64,000 nt of DNA from Acidilutibacter cellobiosedens (GCF_004103715.1 NZ_CP035282.1:62001-126000), one strand, 5' to 3'; positions 25,210 through 34,417 are shown, numbered from the stretch's first letter. Program-made: numbers and translations. Notes: a model not told the origin generated them from the letters alone.

Positions 25210-26127
25210 ATGGAACATATTATTGAAACGAAAAATCTAACAAAACAATACGGAACATCTACCGTTGTTAATAATTTCAATCTTCACGTGCCTAAGGGTA
25301 AAATCTATGGTCTCCTCGGCAGAAATGGAGCCGGAAAAACTACCACAATGAAAATGATATTACAACTTGTGAAGCCAACGGCAGGAACAATCCGATTGTT
25401 TGGAATGGATTTCAGAGAAAACGAACATAGCATTTATCGAAAAGTAGGCTCAATTATTGAAACTCCGGGGTTTTATCATAATTTGACCGCCTATGAAAAC
25501 CTGCAGATTTTAGGACGCTTAAGAGGACAGGAAAATGAAACAGAGATATATAAAGCGTTAGAAATAGTTGGACTTCAAAAGGAGTATAAAAAACCCTTTG
25601 GCAACTATTCTTTGGGAATGAAGCAGCGCCTTGGGATTGCTGCTGCAATTATGCACCAACCGGAGCTTCTTATTCTTGATGAACCAATTAACGGTCTTGA
25701 CCCAATTGGTATATCAGAAATACGATCATTATTTTCGGCACTAAGTTGCGATAAAGGAACGACTATTTTAATCTCCAGCCACGTTTTAAGTGAAATTGAG
25801 CAAATTGCAGATTTCATAGGTGTGATGCACGAAGGGCGCTTGATTGAGGAAGTGAATATGGCTGAACTACACAAACGAAAACGCAGATATATTGAATTTG
25901 AGTTATCTGATATAACTGTTGCTTTAAATTTATTAGAAAGTAAATATCAGATTACAGATTGTTCGGTACATGGCAGTACAATCAAAATCTTTGACTGCAC
26001 TTATAACCTTGGAGAAATTAATCGTACATTTGTGGAAAACGGTTTGCTTGTAACAAAGATTGGTCAAAGCAAAGAAAACTTAGAGGATTATTTTTCGAAA
26101 CTGATTGGAGGTAGTGGTATTGCTTAA
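25210..26127 (+). CDS. bcrA: Bacitracin-export ABC transporter ATPase (BcrA)
   Basis: An ATPase of about 305 residues of the BcrA/DrrA family. Walker A GRNGAGKT is at about 37-44, the signature variant [10 protein letters not shown] near 135, Walker [14 protein letters not shown] just after, then the switch histidine in [12 protein letters not shown]. The C-terminal 80 residues are the usual accessory region. It energises BcrB to remove bacitracin from the membrane. ATG 25210 lies about 10 bases after a GAAGGG site; ATG 25204 is the alternative. Confidence 0.85.
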   Translation: MEHIIETKNLTKQYGTSTVVNNFNLHVPKGKIYGLLGRNGAGKTTTMKMILQLVKPTAGTIRLFGMDFRENEHSIYRKVGSIIETPGFYHNLTAYENLQILGRLRGQENETEIYKALEIVGLQKEYKKPFGNYSLGMKQRLGIAAAIMHQPELLILDEPINGLDPIGISEIRSLFSALSCDKGTTILISSHVLSEIEQIADFIGVMHEGRLIEEVNMAELHKRKRRYIEFELSDITVALNLLESKYQITDCSVHGSTIKIFDCTYNLGEINRTFVENGLLVTKIGQSKENLEDYFSKLIGGSGIA

Positions 26128-26869
26128 TCTGATTACTTGTGAATTATTAAAGCTGAAGCATTCAAAGATGGTGCTTTTAAGTGTTTTAGGTGTCTTGGCT
26201 ACACCATGCATGATGCTGGCCGGAGCATTGCAGATGCATTTTGAAGATCCTAATAAAATTTTCACCTTGGCTGACATCTACGATAACAGTCTGGTTTATG
26301 CGATGCTGCTCATTAACTTTATAGTTTATGTGACAGTAACTGCCTATTTATTCAGTCGTGAGTATAGTGAAAACACGTTGAAAACGCTGTTGCCAATACC
26401 TGTTTCACGAACAGCTTTTATTGTAGGAAAATTTCTTGTCCTATTTCTCTGGATTATGCTATTGACGGTTGTTACATGGGCAGGTATTCTTGCTTTGTTC
26501 TCAGTCTATCATGTTATATTTGGTATGCACAGTTTCAGTCTTAACGTTGCAGGGCTCTGGCTTTTAAAGTTTCTCCTTGGAAATATACTCATGTTTTTCA
26601 CCCTATCCCCTTTTGCTTTTATTGCCCAAAAAACAAAAGGTCTGGTGGTGCCGATGATTGCTTCGGCAGTGGTTGTTATGAGTAGCGCAGCACTTTCCAA
26701 TCAAGATATGGGAGCATTGTTTCCATGGACAGCAACCTATTTTTTAATGGACGGAAGGTTGGAAAGTATTGGATATCCAATTCCTTTATCAATTGCAATC
26801 ATCTTTGCAATAAGTGTAGTTGGACTGCTTGCAACATTTAGATATTTCAAAGGGGAGGATTTAAAATAA
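26120..26869 (+). CDS. bcrB: ABC-2 permease of bacitracin exporter (BcrB)
   Basis: A 249-residue permease with six hydrophobic segments and the typical start [20 protein letters not shown]. It would form the membrane path with BcrA. TTG 26120 is chosen because GGAGG at 26107-26111 is 8 bases away; it overlaps the bcrA stop by 8 bases, indicating coupling. Its end touches the uppP start by one base. Family identity is inferred from operon order and topology. Confidence 0.8.
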   Translation: MLNLITCELLKLKHSKMVLLSVLGVLATPCMMLAGALQMHFEDPNKIFTLADIYDNSLVYAMLLINFIVYVTVTAYLFSREYSENTLKTLLPIPVSRTAFIVGKFLVLFLWIMLLTVVTWAGILALFSVYHVIFGMHSFSLNVAGLWLLKFLLGNILMFFTLSPFAFIAQKTKGLVVPMIASAVVVMSSAALSNQDMGALFPWTATYFLMDGRLESIGYPIPLSIAIIFAISVVGLLATFRYFKGEDLK

Positions 26870-27714
26870 TGGAACTAAATTTTATAGAAATTCTCAAGGT
26901 CATTTTCCTTGGTATCGTGGAAGGAATCACAGAATGGTTACCAATCAGCAGTACCGGACATATGTTGCTTGTCGACGAATTAATTACTCTAAATATGAGT
27001 GAAGCGTTTAAGGAAATGTTCTTTGTAGTGATACAGCTTGGAGCGATTTTAGCGGTTGTAGTAAGGTTTTGGAACGAGATGTTTCCATTCCAGTTCAAAG
27101 ATAAAACTCAGCCGATTGTAAAAAAGGACACTTTTTCGCTCTGGTTTAAGGTGGTCGTCGCCTGTATTCCAGGGGCTATTGTAACCCTCCTCTTTGATGA
27201 CTATATTGAAGCACATTTCCATACCCCGGTTGTGATTGCCTCAACCTTAATTTTATATGGTATTGCATTTATTGTAATTGAAGTATGGAATAAAAAACGC
27301 GTGCCAAGCATACGCCACTTATCCGATATTACCTATAAAACTGCCTTGATAATTGGATTGTTTCAGGTGCTATCCATTATCCCCGGCACATCACGATCCG
27401 GTGCAACCATTGTCGGTGCATTACTAATTGGTGTGTCAAGAGTTGCAGCAGCAGAATTTACTTTTTTCCTTGCTGTACCTGTGATGTTTGGGCTAAGTGC
27501 ACTGAAAATATTAAAATTTGGGTTTGCTTTTACAGGTATAGAAACCCTAACGCTGGGGCTTGGCATGACGGTAGCATTTTTAGTGTCAGTACTTGTAATC
27601 AAATTTTTGATGAGTTATATCAAAAAACATGACTTTAAGGTATTTGGTTGGTATCGAATTTTGATCGGAATAATTGTATTTCTTTATTTTGGGTTTGGTA
27701 CATTTATTAGATGA
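26869..27714 (+). CDS. uppP: Undecaprenyl-diphosphatase (UppP/BacA; BcrD position)
   Basis: A 281-residue membrane phosphatase with both UppP signatures: GIVEGITEWLPISSTGH near the N-terminus and PGTSRSGATI in the middle; about eight membrane segments. It converts undecaprenyl diphosphate, the bacitracin target, to the monophosphate, so extra enzyme gives resistance. In enterococcal bcrABD the third gene, bcrD, has this function. The start codon overlaps the bcrB stop. It ends the resistance cassette. Confidence 0.92.
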   Translation: MELNFIEILKVIFLGIVEGITEWLPISSTGHMLLVDELITLNMSEAFKEMFFVVIQLGAILAVVVRFWNEMFPFQFKDKTQPIVKKDTFSLWFKVVVACIPGAIVTLLFDDYIEAHFHTPVVIASTLILYGIAFIVIEVWNKKRVPSIRHLSDITYKTALIIGLFQVLSIIPGTSRSGATIVGALLIGVSRVAAAEFTFFLAVPVMFGLSALKILKFGFAFTGIETLTLGLGMTVAFLVSVLVIKFLMSYIKKHDFKVFGWYRILIGIIVFLYFGFGTFIR

Positions 27715-27904
27715 ACATTAGGGGTTGGGCGATAGCTCCAAACATATATTTCTGTGTATCTTTGTGTATTATAGGAACTCACTATTAAATCCCTATGATT
27801 TAAAATCTATTAATTTTAAATCAGCATAAATAGCAAGTATCACCCGCCGAATAAAAAAAACGGCGCTTTGGCGGGTCTTTCTCTATGCCCGGATCTTCTA
27901 AAGC

Positions 27905-27939
27905 AACCCTCCAAACCCGTGAAGTTTGGGGGGGTTTTT
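27905..27939 (+). terminator. Strong intrinsic terminator after bacitracin cassette
   Basis: AACCCTCCAAAC (27905-27916), 7-base loop, GTTTGGGGGGGTT (27924-27936), then TTT. Confidence 0.7.
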
Positions 27940-28112
27940 CATGTGTTGGTCAATGCATACCGCACCGCTGCGCATCTGCTGCAGCGACATTAGGTTATCT
28001 ACATAACCCATATTTACATAGGTGATTCGTTAAAAAAAGCCTATATTTCTCAACGGAGAAGTATGCCTATCAATACGAACCAACAGAACAGATAAAACAT
28101 GAATTAATGTAT

Positions 28113-28157
28113 AAGAGCGTACAAACGGACTTTTTTGTCTGTGGGTATGCTCTTTTT
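28113..28157 (+). terminator. Hairpin with T-run before sigma-like gene
   Basis: Two-part stem: AAGAGCGTAC with GTATGCTCTT (one G-T pair) outside, ACGGAC with GTCTGT inside around a T6 loop, followed by TTTG. It stands about 90 bases before the next gene, like the other pre-gene hairpins in this element. Confidence 0.6.
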
Positions 28158-28244
28158 GTTTTCCACCGCATAACGCCTCGGTGCCGGTCACCGCCTCTTG
28201 TCCTTCGTTTTCAATCACATTTTGAAAATTTGGAGGACAAGCAT

Positions 28245-28658
28245 ATGTCAGAGAACAAAAAATATACAATCGTAGTAAAACGGCAGCGTGTAGAGGTTAG
28301 CGAGGCCGTCTACCGTGCCTATCATAAAGAGCGGGAAGCGGAGCGTTATCAGAGTAAGCTTAGCCGCCAGAACGAGTTGTCGCTGGAACGCTTCAGGGAG
28401 GACGGTGTCAATATTGATTACCTCATAGTCCGTGTTCAGCCGGACATCGTGGACAAGCTCATTCATCAGGAAAAGCTGGAGGCTCTGTGGAGCGCTCTTC
28501 AATCTTTGTCGGAGGATGAACGCTTGCTCATTGATGAAATATTTTTCAATGAGAAAAGCAAGTCACAAGTTGCCAGAAGTATTGGAGTAAACCAATCTAC
28601 GGTCAGCCGCAGGCTCTCAAAAATTCTGTCTAAGCTAAAAAACTTGATGGAAATTTAA
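28245..28658 (+). CDS. Sigma-70 region 4-like (sigma factor-like) protein
   Basis: A 137-residue protein. The N-terminal part (KKYTIVVKRQRVEVSEAVYR) is typical of element-encoded sigma-like proteins. The C-terminal 60 residues hold a region 4 helix-turn-helix: LSEDERLLIDEIFFNEKSKS, QVARSIGVNQSTVSRRLSKI. It lacks region 2, so it may act as a DNA-binding regulator rather than a full sigma factor. TTGGAGG about 8 bases before ATG 28245 sets the start. A terminator follows. Confidence 0.72.
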   Translation: MSENKKYTIVVKRQRVEVSEAVYRAYHKEREAERYQSKLSRQNELSLERFREDGVNIDYLIVRVQPDIVDKLIHQEKLEALWSALQSLSEDERLLIDEIFFNEKSKSQVARSIGVNQSTVSRRLSKILSKLKNLMEI

Positions 28659-28674
28659 TTTTTTAGCGCATAGC

Positions 28675-28716
28675 TCCCCTCACTTTTTCCTTTATAGAAG
28701 TGAGGGGGATTTTTTA
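28675..28716 (+). terminator. Intrinsic terminator after sigma-like gene
   Basis: TCCCCTCACTT (28675-28685) pairs with AAGTGAGGGGGA (28698-28709), followed by T6. Confidence 0.8.
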
Positions 28717-28779
28717 TCTCTCTTATGTTCCTTGAAAAACACCGAAGTCATTTGGTCATATCCAGTAGCTTAGATACAT

Positions 28780-29260
28780 TAGCTGTTCAGCTCCGATGAG
28801 GGGAAAGCGGCTTTGGAGGACACGCCAAGACCATCTGCGGATAGATCAGAACTATCCGTAAACACGATAGCATCAAAGATGCCGAGCGAAAAATGTCCGT
28901 CCATAAAGCAATCTGTGGTAGATTGCCCCGCCATGACCTGAACAGCCTACAATGATACTTCCGCATAGCCACAGACATCGCAATGGGTGCGGTCGCCGGA
29001 GAACCCGGTGGGGGTGAGAGTCCCATGACAGCCAATAACCAAGGCTGGTTTAAGCTGACTGCCCAAAGGACGAAATCGTCCTTATGCCGCAGGCAATCTG
29101 CCTGTGGTGTTCTGCTTCGGGGAGTAGTGTCGAATAGAAGCAGCAGAAAACGAAGAACAAGAGTTTTGTTATACCAGAAACTATGGGGACAGCCGACCTG
29201 TGGGTATACCCGGTCAAATTCGGCGGCTGTCCTTATCCTTGTGGTATAACAACCAATTTC
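28780..29260 (+). other. Gene-free, strongly structured segment (possible RNA element)
   Basis: About 480 bases without a convincing gene but with many stems: GGATAG/CTATCC (28838-28857), AAGGACGA/TCGTCCTT (29065-29082), GCAGGCA/TGCCTGT (29088-29105), TTCTGCTTC/GAAGCAG (about 29109-29147), and a nested pair before mazF, GTTATACCA/TGGTATAAC enclosing GGACAGCCG/CGGCTGTCC (about 29168-29250). GTGCGG at 28987 followed by GGGGTGAGAGTCCC recalls group II intron domain I, but no domain V or maturase is seen. It may be a structured RNA or a ribozyme remnant. Confidence 0.4.
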
Positions 29261-29280
29261 ACGCAAAGGAGGAATGCGAA

Positions 29281-29661
29281 ATGCGTATTTACAAAGGCGA
29301 TATATTCTACGCCGATTTAACCCCTGTGGTTGGCTGTGAGCAGGGCGGCATCCGACCGGTACTGATTATCCAAAATGATATTGGAAACCGCTACAGTCCC
29401 ACCGTTATCGTGGCCGCTATCACCAGCCGCACCGAAAAAAACCACCTGCCCACCCATATCCAACTGTGCAGCCAGCAGTATGGGCTGCGGCAGAATTCCC
29501 TTGTGCTTTTGGAGCAGGTGCGAACCATTGACCGTTCCCGCTTGCGTGAGTACATAGGCCATTTGAGCGAACCACAGATGCAGCAGGTCAATGAAGCCTT
29601 AGCCGTAAGCTTCGGTCTGGATGCCCTGCTGCCGGAACCGCAAATGAGCCTGAGCTTGTAA
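29281..29661 (+). CDS. mazF: MazF/PemK-type endoribonuclease toxin
   Basis: A 126-residue toxin-fold protein. MRIYKGDIFYADLTPVVGCEQGG holds the loop and the conserved Gly/Arg-Pro (GIRPVLIIQND), followed by TVIVAAITSRTEK and LLEQVRTIDRSRL; this is a full PemK/MazF domain. The family cuts mRNA. No MazE-like antitoxin gene is seen directly beside it, which is common for orphan copies in recombinase modules. AAAGGAGG precedes ATG 29281. It lies directly upstream of the recombinase genes. Confidence 0.85.
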   Translation: MRIYKGDIFYADLTPVVGCEQGGIRPVLIIQNDIGNRYSPTVIVAAITSRTEKNHLPTHIQLCSQQYGLRQNSLVLLEQVRTIDRSRLREYIGHLSEPQMQQVNEALAVSFGLDALLPEPQMSLSL

Positions 29662-29676
29662 AAGGAGGTATTTTTT

Positions 29677-30048
29677 ATGGACAAGAAATCCGCTTGGATT
29701 TACTGCCGCATCGATGCGCCGGAGGATGTACATGGCGCTTTGAAAGGACAATACGAAAGATTAGAAACCTATGCCGCACAGATGGGCTTTACCGTTGTCG
29801 GCTCTTCGCAGGATTTAGGCAGTGGTCTAAACTTTGACCGCTCCGGCCTGCAGGCTGTTCTGGAATCAGCAAAAGCCGGGAGCTTTCAGATTCTGTTGGT
29901 GGATTCGGTGAGCCGAATCGGGCGGGATATGAAAAAGACAATAGCATTTATTCAAACAATTAGCGGCTGCGGTATCAGCATTTACTCCCCGATGGAGGGA
30001 GAAATCAAGCTGTCTGATTTTATGAGGCCGCCGTTTCAATTGCGATAG
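29677..30048 (+). CDS. Resolvase-domain protein lacking the catalytic serine
   Basis: A 123-residue protein made only of a serine-recombinase N-terminal domain. The motif that normally reads YxRVS is YCRID here, so Asp replaces the nucleophilic Ser. Other family blocks remain (DLGSGLNFDRSGLQAVLESA; LLVDSVSRIGRDMKKT). There is no zinc-ribbon or recombinase domain. It is probably inactive as a recombinase and may modulate the three large recombinases downstream by protein contact. AAAGGAGG precedes ATG 29677. Confidence 0.75.
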   Translation: MDKKSAWIYCRIDAPEDVHGALKGQYERLETYAAQMGFTVVGSSQDLGSGLNFDRSGLQAVLESAKAGSFQILLVDSVSRIGRDMKKTIAFIQTISGCGISIYSPMEGEIKLSDFMRPPFQLR

Positions 30049-30059
30049 GAGGAAATGCT

Positions 30060-30215
30060 ATGACGAAAACAGAACCAGTAAACGAAGTCCGTTATTTAAT
30101 GGCGCACAACTTCCTCACCTATCTTCTGGAGCAGGGCAAAATTACTCAGGAAGAATTTCAGATTGCAGACCAATTCGTGGTCGAAAAGTACAAGCCGAGG
30201 CTCCGGATTATTTAG
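30060..30215 (+). CDS. Small SHOCT-like protein, 51 aa
   Basis: A 51-residue protein: MTKTEPVNEVRYLMAHNFLT, then LLEQGKITQEEFQIADQFVVEKY. The alternation of a leucine helix with GKIT-EEF is SHOCT-like, and such mini-proteins often accompany serine recombinases in Firmicute elements. AGGAGG about 7 bases before ATG 30060. Function unknown. Downstream, an overlapping 19-codon reading at 30309 runs into the recombinase start and could be a leader peptide. Confidence 0.55.
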   Translation: MTKTEPVNEVRYLMAHNFLTYLLEQGKITQEEFQIADQFVVEKYKPRLRII

Positions 30216-30339
30216 TGGATTATGTGATAGCTTTCCCTGCATCTCTGTGGTAGTGTATGTGCTAATACCCAAGGGGTATTGAACTTACACGAAAGGAGCT
30301 GTCACACATGAAAATACGAAAACCAAAGGAGGTGCCGCC

Positions 30340-31914
30340 ATGCCACAGGTACAGGTTATCGAACCGGTAAATTCCATTTACCGATATTCACCGCCCAAGC
30401 TGCGTGTCTGCGCCTACGCCAGAGTCAGCAGTGACTCCGCCGATCAGCTAAATTCCTTTTCCGTGCAGATGGAGCATTACACTTCCCTGATTGCCGAAAA
30501 TGACGAATGGGAGCTGGTGGACATCTATGCCGATGAGGGCATTACCGGAACCCGGTCGGACAAGCGGGAGGAATTCCAGCGGATGCTTTCCGACTGCAGA
30601 AAGGGCAAAATCGACCGCATCCTTGTGAAATCCGTTTCCCGGTTTGCGAGGAACATTCATGACTGCCTCTCCACCGTCCGAGAGCTGAAAGCCCTCGGTG
30701 TAGAGGTGGAATTTGAGGAAGATGGTATCAAGACAGCGGATATGCACGATGAGATGATGATTGGAGCCTTCAGCTCCATCGCCCAAGAGGAATCCACCTC
30801 CATCTCTAACAATATGCGCTGGAGCTACGCTCGTAGGATGCAAAACGGAAATTTCACTTGTTGCTGCCCACCCTACGGATACGATCTTATAAACAACATA
30901 CTGATTCCAAATCCCAAGGAAGCACCGATGGTGCGAAGAATATTCGGAAGCTACCTATCCGGCAAGAGCATGGAGCAGATAGCCAGTGAGCTGAACGCAG
31001 ATGGCATCCCCTGCAAAAATGGAGAGGTAAAATGGCTGTATACCGCTGTCAGCTATATTCTCAAAAGCGAGCGTTACATCGGTGATGCCCTGCTGCAGAA
31101 ATCCTACACCACCGACACCATGCCCTTTCAAACCAAGCGCAACAAGGGCGAGCGTGACCGCTATTACATCACCGGTTCCCATGAACCGATTATCAGCCGG
31201 TCGGAGTTTGAGCAGGCACAGCGGCTGATGAAAGCCCGTAACTCCCTTTATCCAAACAAGGGGCGTGGCAGGCAATACACTTTCTCACAGAAAATTCGAT
31301 GTGGCAAATGCGGTACGAATTTCTCCCGCAGGGTGACCAATGGAAAAACCTATTGGGTATGCCACAGGCACTTCCGCAGCAAGGAGCTTTGCGAAATCCG
31401 TCAAATCCGGGAAGATGCCATCATGCAGGCGTTCATCCGAATGTACAACAAGTTAAAACAGAACAGCCGCTATATTCTCTCCTCCGCTTTAAACGAGCTG
31501 ATGGATCTCAAATCCAAAATCACCATGAGCGATGTAAAAGTCGGAAGCATCAATAAGGAAATAGCGGAACTCACCAAGCAGAGTCTGGTACTGAATCGTC
31601 TCAGGACGAAAGGTTACATGGACTCTGCTGTTTTTATGCAGAAAAACAATGAAATCAACCAGCAGCTCGATTTGCTCAAGCGAAACCGCCGCAGACTGCT
31701 GGAAAGCGATGCGGACGATGAGATGATTTCCGACTGCAAGCTATTGATTGAGCTGATGGAACAGGGATCGCCGTACCTGACTGCTTTTGATGAAGCCCTA
31801 TTTCACAGCATTGTCAATCAGATCGTTGTCACCGAGCAGGATAAACTCAAATTCTGCCTGATCGGTGGTCTTGCCTTTACCGAGCAGCTGCCCAAGGAGG
31901 TGTTCGGACGATGA
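30340..31914 (+). CDS. Large serine recombinase 1
   Basis: A 524-residue large serine recombinase. Catalytic domain (about 20-160) with YARVS, the nucleophile within it, and ILVKSVSRFARN; recombinase domain (about 170-270, PPYGYDL... and SERYIGDALLQKSY); zinc ribbon CGKCGTNF...CHRHF near 320-350; then a coiled-coil region. Likely takes part in integration and excision of the element. AAAGGAGG precedes ATG 30340. It ends ATGA-overlapped with recombinase 2. Confidence 0.92.
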   Translation: MPQVQVIEPVNSIYRYSPPKLRVCAYARVSSDSADQLNSFSVQMEHYTSLIAENDEWELVDIYADEGITGTRSDKREEFQRMLSDCRKGKIDRILVKSVSRFARNIHDCLSTVRELKALGVEVEFEEDGIKTADMHDEMMIGAFSSIAQEESTSISNNMRWSYARRMQNGNFTCCCPPYGYDLINNILIPNPKEAPMVRRIFGSYLSGKSMEQIASELNADGIPCKNGEVKWLYTAVSYILKSERYIGDALLQKSYTTDTMPFQTKRNKGERDRYYITGSHEPIISRSEFEQAQRLMKARNSLYPNKGRGRQYTFSQKIRCGKCGTNFSRRVTNGKTYWVCHRHFRSKELCEIRQIREDAIMQAFIRMYNKLKQNSRYILSSALNELMDLKSKITMSDVKVGSINKEIAELTKQSLVLNRLRTKGYMDSAVFMQKNNEINQQLDLLKRNRRRLLESDADDEMISDCKLLIELMEQGSPYLTAFDEALFHSIVNQIVVTEQDKLKFCLIGGLAFTEQLPKEVFGR

Positions 31915-32762
31915 ATAAAAACCGATACCTTCCTTTCGGCTATCACATTCAAAACGGTACGCTGTGCATTCATGAAGCGGAAGCCACTGTGGTACGGCAA
32001 GTTTTTGAGGATTACCAAGCCGGGAAATCCTATCGCCGGATTGCCGAAAGCCTCACAGCCAAAGGCATCCCCTATATGGAGAATCGCACCGACTGGAATA
32101 AGCACAGGGTCAAGCGTATGCTGGAGAATTCACGTTACTGCGGCAGTGATGATTTCCCGCAGATTATCCCTGCCGACACGTTCGGGGCTGTAGCCGCCCT
32201 AATCGGGCAGAAAAGCCAAGGGGAGCCTTTATCCAAGGAACTGGACAGCATCCGCAGTAAGGCGATTTGTGGGGTTTGTGGAGCCAAGTACACAAGGGAT
32301 GGCAGAAGCAAGAAGTATGAAGCGTGGTGCTGCTCCGCTGAGGGGCGCATCACACCCAAGCGCATCACTGACCAAGCCCTGCTGGAGAGCGTAACCGCAA
32401 TCTTGAATATCATCATCAGTGAGCCGAGCCTGCTGGAGCTTCCTTTACCGCATAGGGAGAACTATTCCCTCGATGTTGCCCGGACAGAAAACCAAATCAA
32501 CCGGGAGCTTGAAAAAAGCGAAGTGGACAGCGATTACATCAAGCTGCTGATATTTGGCTGTGCCACCGCAAAATATGAGGTCTGCCCTGACAGGGAGCCG
32601 GAATACTTAACCCGCCGGTTGCTGGAGATATTTGAGGGGCATCCGCCGCTGGCGGCTTTCTCAATCCGATTATTTGAGGATACCGTCAAGCAGGTGGTCA
32701 TTGATGCGGACGGCAGCCTGCGGCTGCAGATGAACAATGGAAAGCTGATTGGAAAGGAGTAA
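31911..32762 (+). CDS. Serine-recombinase paralogue without catalytic domain
   Basis: A 283-residue protein that begins directly in the recombinase DNA-binding domain (FGYHIQNGTLCIHEAEATVV, NSRYCGSDDFPQI), continues with a zinc ribbon (CGVCGAKYTRDGRSK...CC) and a short coiled-coil tail. The approximately 150-residue catalytic domain is absent. It shares an ATGA overlap with recombinase 1 and precedes recombinase 3 by 6 bases, so it is kept in the operon. It may be a DNA-binding directionality or accessory subunit. Confidence 0.85.
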   Translation: MNKNRYLPFGYHIQNGTLCIHEAEATVVRQVFEDYQAGKSYRRIAESLTAKGIPYMENRTDWNKHRVKRMLENSRYCGSDDFPQIIPADTFGAVAALIGQKSQGEPLSKELDSIRSKAICGVCGAKYTRDGRSKKYEAWCCSAEGRITPKRITDQALLESVTAILNIIISEPSLLELPLPHRENYSLDVARTENQINRELEKSEVDSDYIKLLIFGCATAKYEVCPDREPEYLTRRLLEIFEGHPPLAAFSIRLFEDTVKQVVIDADGSLRLQMNNGKLIGKE

Positions 32763-32767
32763 CCGCC

Positions 32768-34417
32768 ATGCAAACACAAACCATAACGCCGGTACAAAAA
32801 AAGGTCGATGTGATCCCCGCCAATATTCTTTTAACCAAGCCAAACGCCAGAAAAAGAAAGCTCCGTGTGGCGGCCTACTGCCGGGTCAGCACCGAACAGG
32901 AAGAACAGCAATCCAGCTACGCTGCGCAGATTGCTTATTATACCGATAAAATCAGTAAAAATAAGGATTGGGAGATGGCTGGTATTTTTGCCGATGAGGG
33001 CATTACCGGAACCAGCGCCAAAAAGCGTACCGAATTTCTCAAGCTCATGGCACTGTGTGAAAAAGGCAAAATTGATATGGTGCTGACCAAATCCGTCTCC
33101 CGATTTTCCAGAAACACGCTGGATGCCATCGGATATATCCGAAAGCTCAAGGCAAAGGGCATTCCCATCATCTTTGAAAAAGAGGGCATCAACACGATGG
33201 AAATGGCCAGCGAAATGGCGCTGTGCTTCCTCAGCGGCTTTGCACAGGCAGAGAGTGAATCCATCAGCCGCAACGTGACATGGGGCAAACGCCAGAGCTT
33301 TAAAAGCGGAAAGGTGCCATTTCAATATTCCCGCATTTTAGGTTACGAAAAAGGCGAGGACGGTCAGCCAAAGATTGTGCCGGAGGAAGCGGAAATCGTC
33401 AAACGGATTTTCCGAAGCTATTACTCAGGTGCAAGCATCGGAAAGATAAAGAAATCTCTGGAGGCTGATAAAATCCTCACGCCCACCAGCAAGGAGGAAT
33501 GGTCGCCGGGAGTGATCCAGTATATGCTTCGAAACGAGCGCTACATCGGGGATGCCCTACTGCAGAAAACCTATGTGGTGGACTGCCTAACCAAGGAAAC
33601 CCGTAAAAACAATGGTGAAATCCCGCAGTATTATGTAACCGGAAATCATGAGCCGATTATTTCAAGGGATTTATTCAACCTTGTGCAGGAGGAAATCGCA
33701 CGGAGAGCCGGTAAGCGAAAGGTGGCCAGAAAAGCTGTGAAAACCGAGAAAGGAAAATACAGCAGCAAATACGCCCTGACCGAGCTTCTCTGCTGCGTTG
33801 AATGCGGCACTCAGTACCGCAGGGTTACTTGGGCGAGAAATGGTAAGAAAAAGGTGGTCTGGCGTTGCATCAACCGCTTGGAATACGGCACGAAATACTG
33901 CAAGGAATCGCCTACCATAGAGGAAAGTCGCCTACACCAAGCCATTATCACCGCCCTGAACCGGCTGGATGAGGATAAAGCCGATGTTATCGAAACCCTC
34001 AAGGCAGGCCTGCAGCTGGCCATTGGTTCACAGGATGATGACAGCTTCAATGAAGCGGCTGTCCAAAACCGCATCGCCGAGCTGCAAAGCGTGATGATGG
34101 ATTTAGTGGGACTCAGCTCCAAATCCAGTGCCGGTGCGGATTATTTCGATGCCAAGTTTGAAGAAATCGCTGCGGAGATAAAAGGGTTGCAGGGGCAGCT
34201 TGGAGAACACCAAGAACAAACCATGCTCGCTCAAAATACACAGGCACGAATCCACGAGCTGCTTTACATGATGGAAACCACCGATCTCAGCCTGAAAGAA
34301 TATCGTGATGATGTAGTCAAAGGAATTATCACCAAGGTGGAGGTTTTATCCTCAGACCGCATCCGGATTATTTTTGATAACAATATGGAAATGGAACAGG
34401 AAATGCCGAGTGAATAG
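32768..34417 (+). CDS. Large serine recombinase 3
   Basis: A 549-residue complete large serine recombinase: YCRVSTEQEEQQSSYAAQI (nucleophile Ser), MVLTKSVSRFSRNTLD, recombinase domain with NERYIGDALLQKTYV, zinc ribbon (CCVECGTQYR), and coiled coil. Together with the first recombinase it forms a multi-integrase module, as in several Firmicute elements where more than one recombinase is needed. The last gene before the element's probable right end. Confidence 0.93.
   Translation: MQTQTITPVQKKVDVIPANILLTKPNARKRKLRVAAYCRVSTEQEEQQSSYAAQIAYYTDKISKNKDWEMAGIFADEGITGTSAKKRTEFLKLMALCEKGKIDMVLTKSVSRFSRNTLDAIGYIRKLKAKGIPIIFEKEGINTMEMASEMALCFLSGFAQAESESISRNVTWGKRQSFKSGKVPFQYSRILGYEKGEDGQPKIVPEEAEIVKRIFRSYYSGASIGKIKKSLEADKILTPTSKEEWSPGVIQYMLRNERYIGDALLQKTYVVDCLTKETRKNNGEIPQYYVTGNHEPIISRDLFNLVQEEIARRAGKRKVARKAVKTEKGKYSSKYALTELLCCVECGTQYRRVTWARNGKKKVVWRCINRLEYGTKYCKESPTIEESRLHQAIITALNRLDEDKADVIETLKAGLQLAIGSQDDDSFNEAAVQNRIAELQSVMMDLVGLSSKSSAGADYFDAKFEEIAAEIKGLQGQLGEHQEQTMLAQNTQARIHELLYMMETTDLSLKEYRDDVVKGIITKVEVLSSDRIRIIFDNNMEMEQEMPSE

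Larger units (their letters stand above)
27715..28244. other. Intergenic region with several terminator-like stems
   Basis: No credible gene is seen. ACCCGCC (27842-27848) pairs with GGCGGGT (27870-27876), followed by TCTTTCTC. A second, stronger stem lies at 27905-27939 and a third at 28113-28157. CGGTG/CACCG forms a small stem at about 28181-28195. TTGGAGG near 28230 serves the sigma-like gene. The region marks the junction between the bacitracin cassette and the recombination module. Confidence 0.6.

Noticed and set aside
29119-29136. Third oriT-like site (GGGGAGTAGTG)
   Set aside because: Shares only GGAGTAGTG with candidate B, lacks the GCGCCCT core, and is part of another stem.
28787-29266. 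159-codon open frame on the minus strand, and a 88-codon frame on the plus strand, in the structured segment
   Set aside because: Composition is not protein-like (rich in Pro, Arg, Cys, Trp with no motif), no ribosome site, and the strong stems explain the sequence better as RNA or DNA structure.
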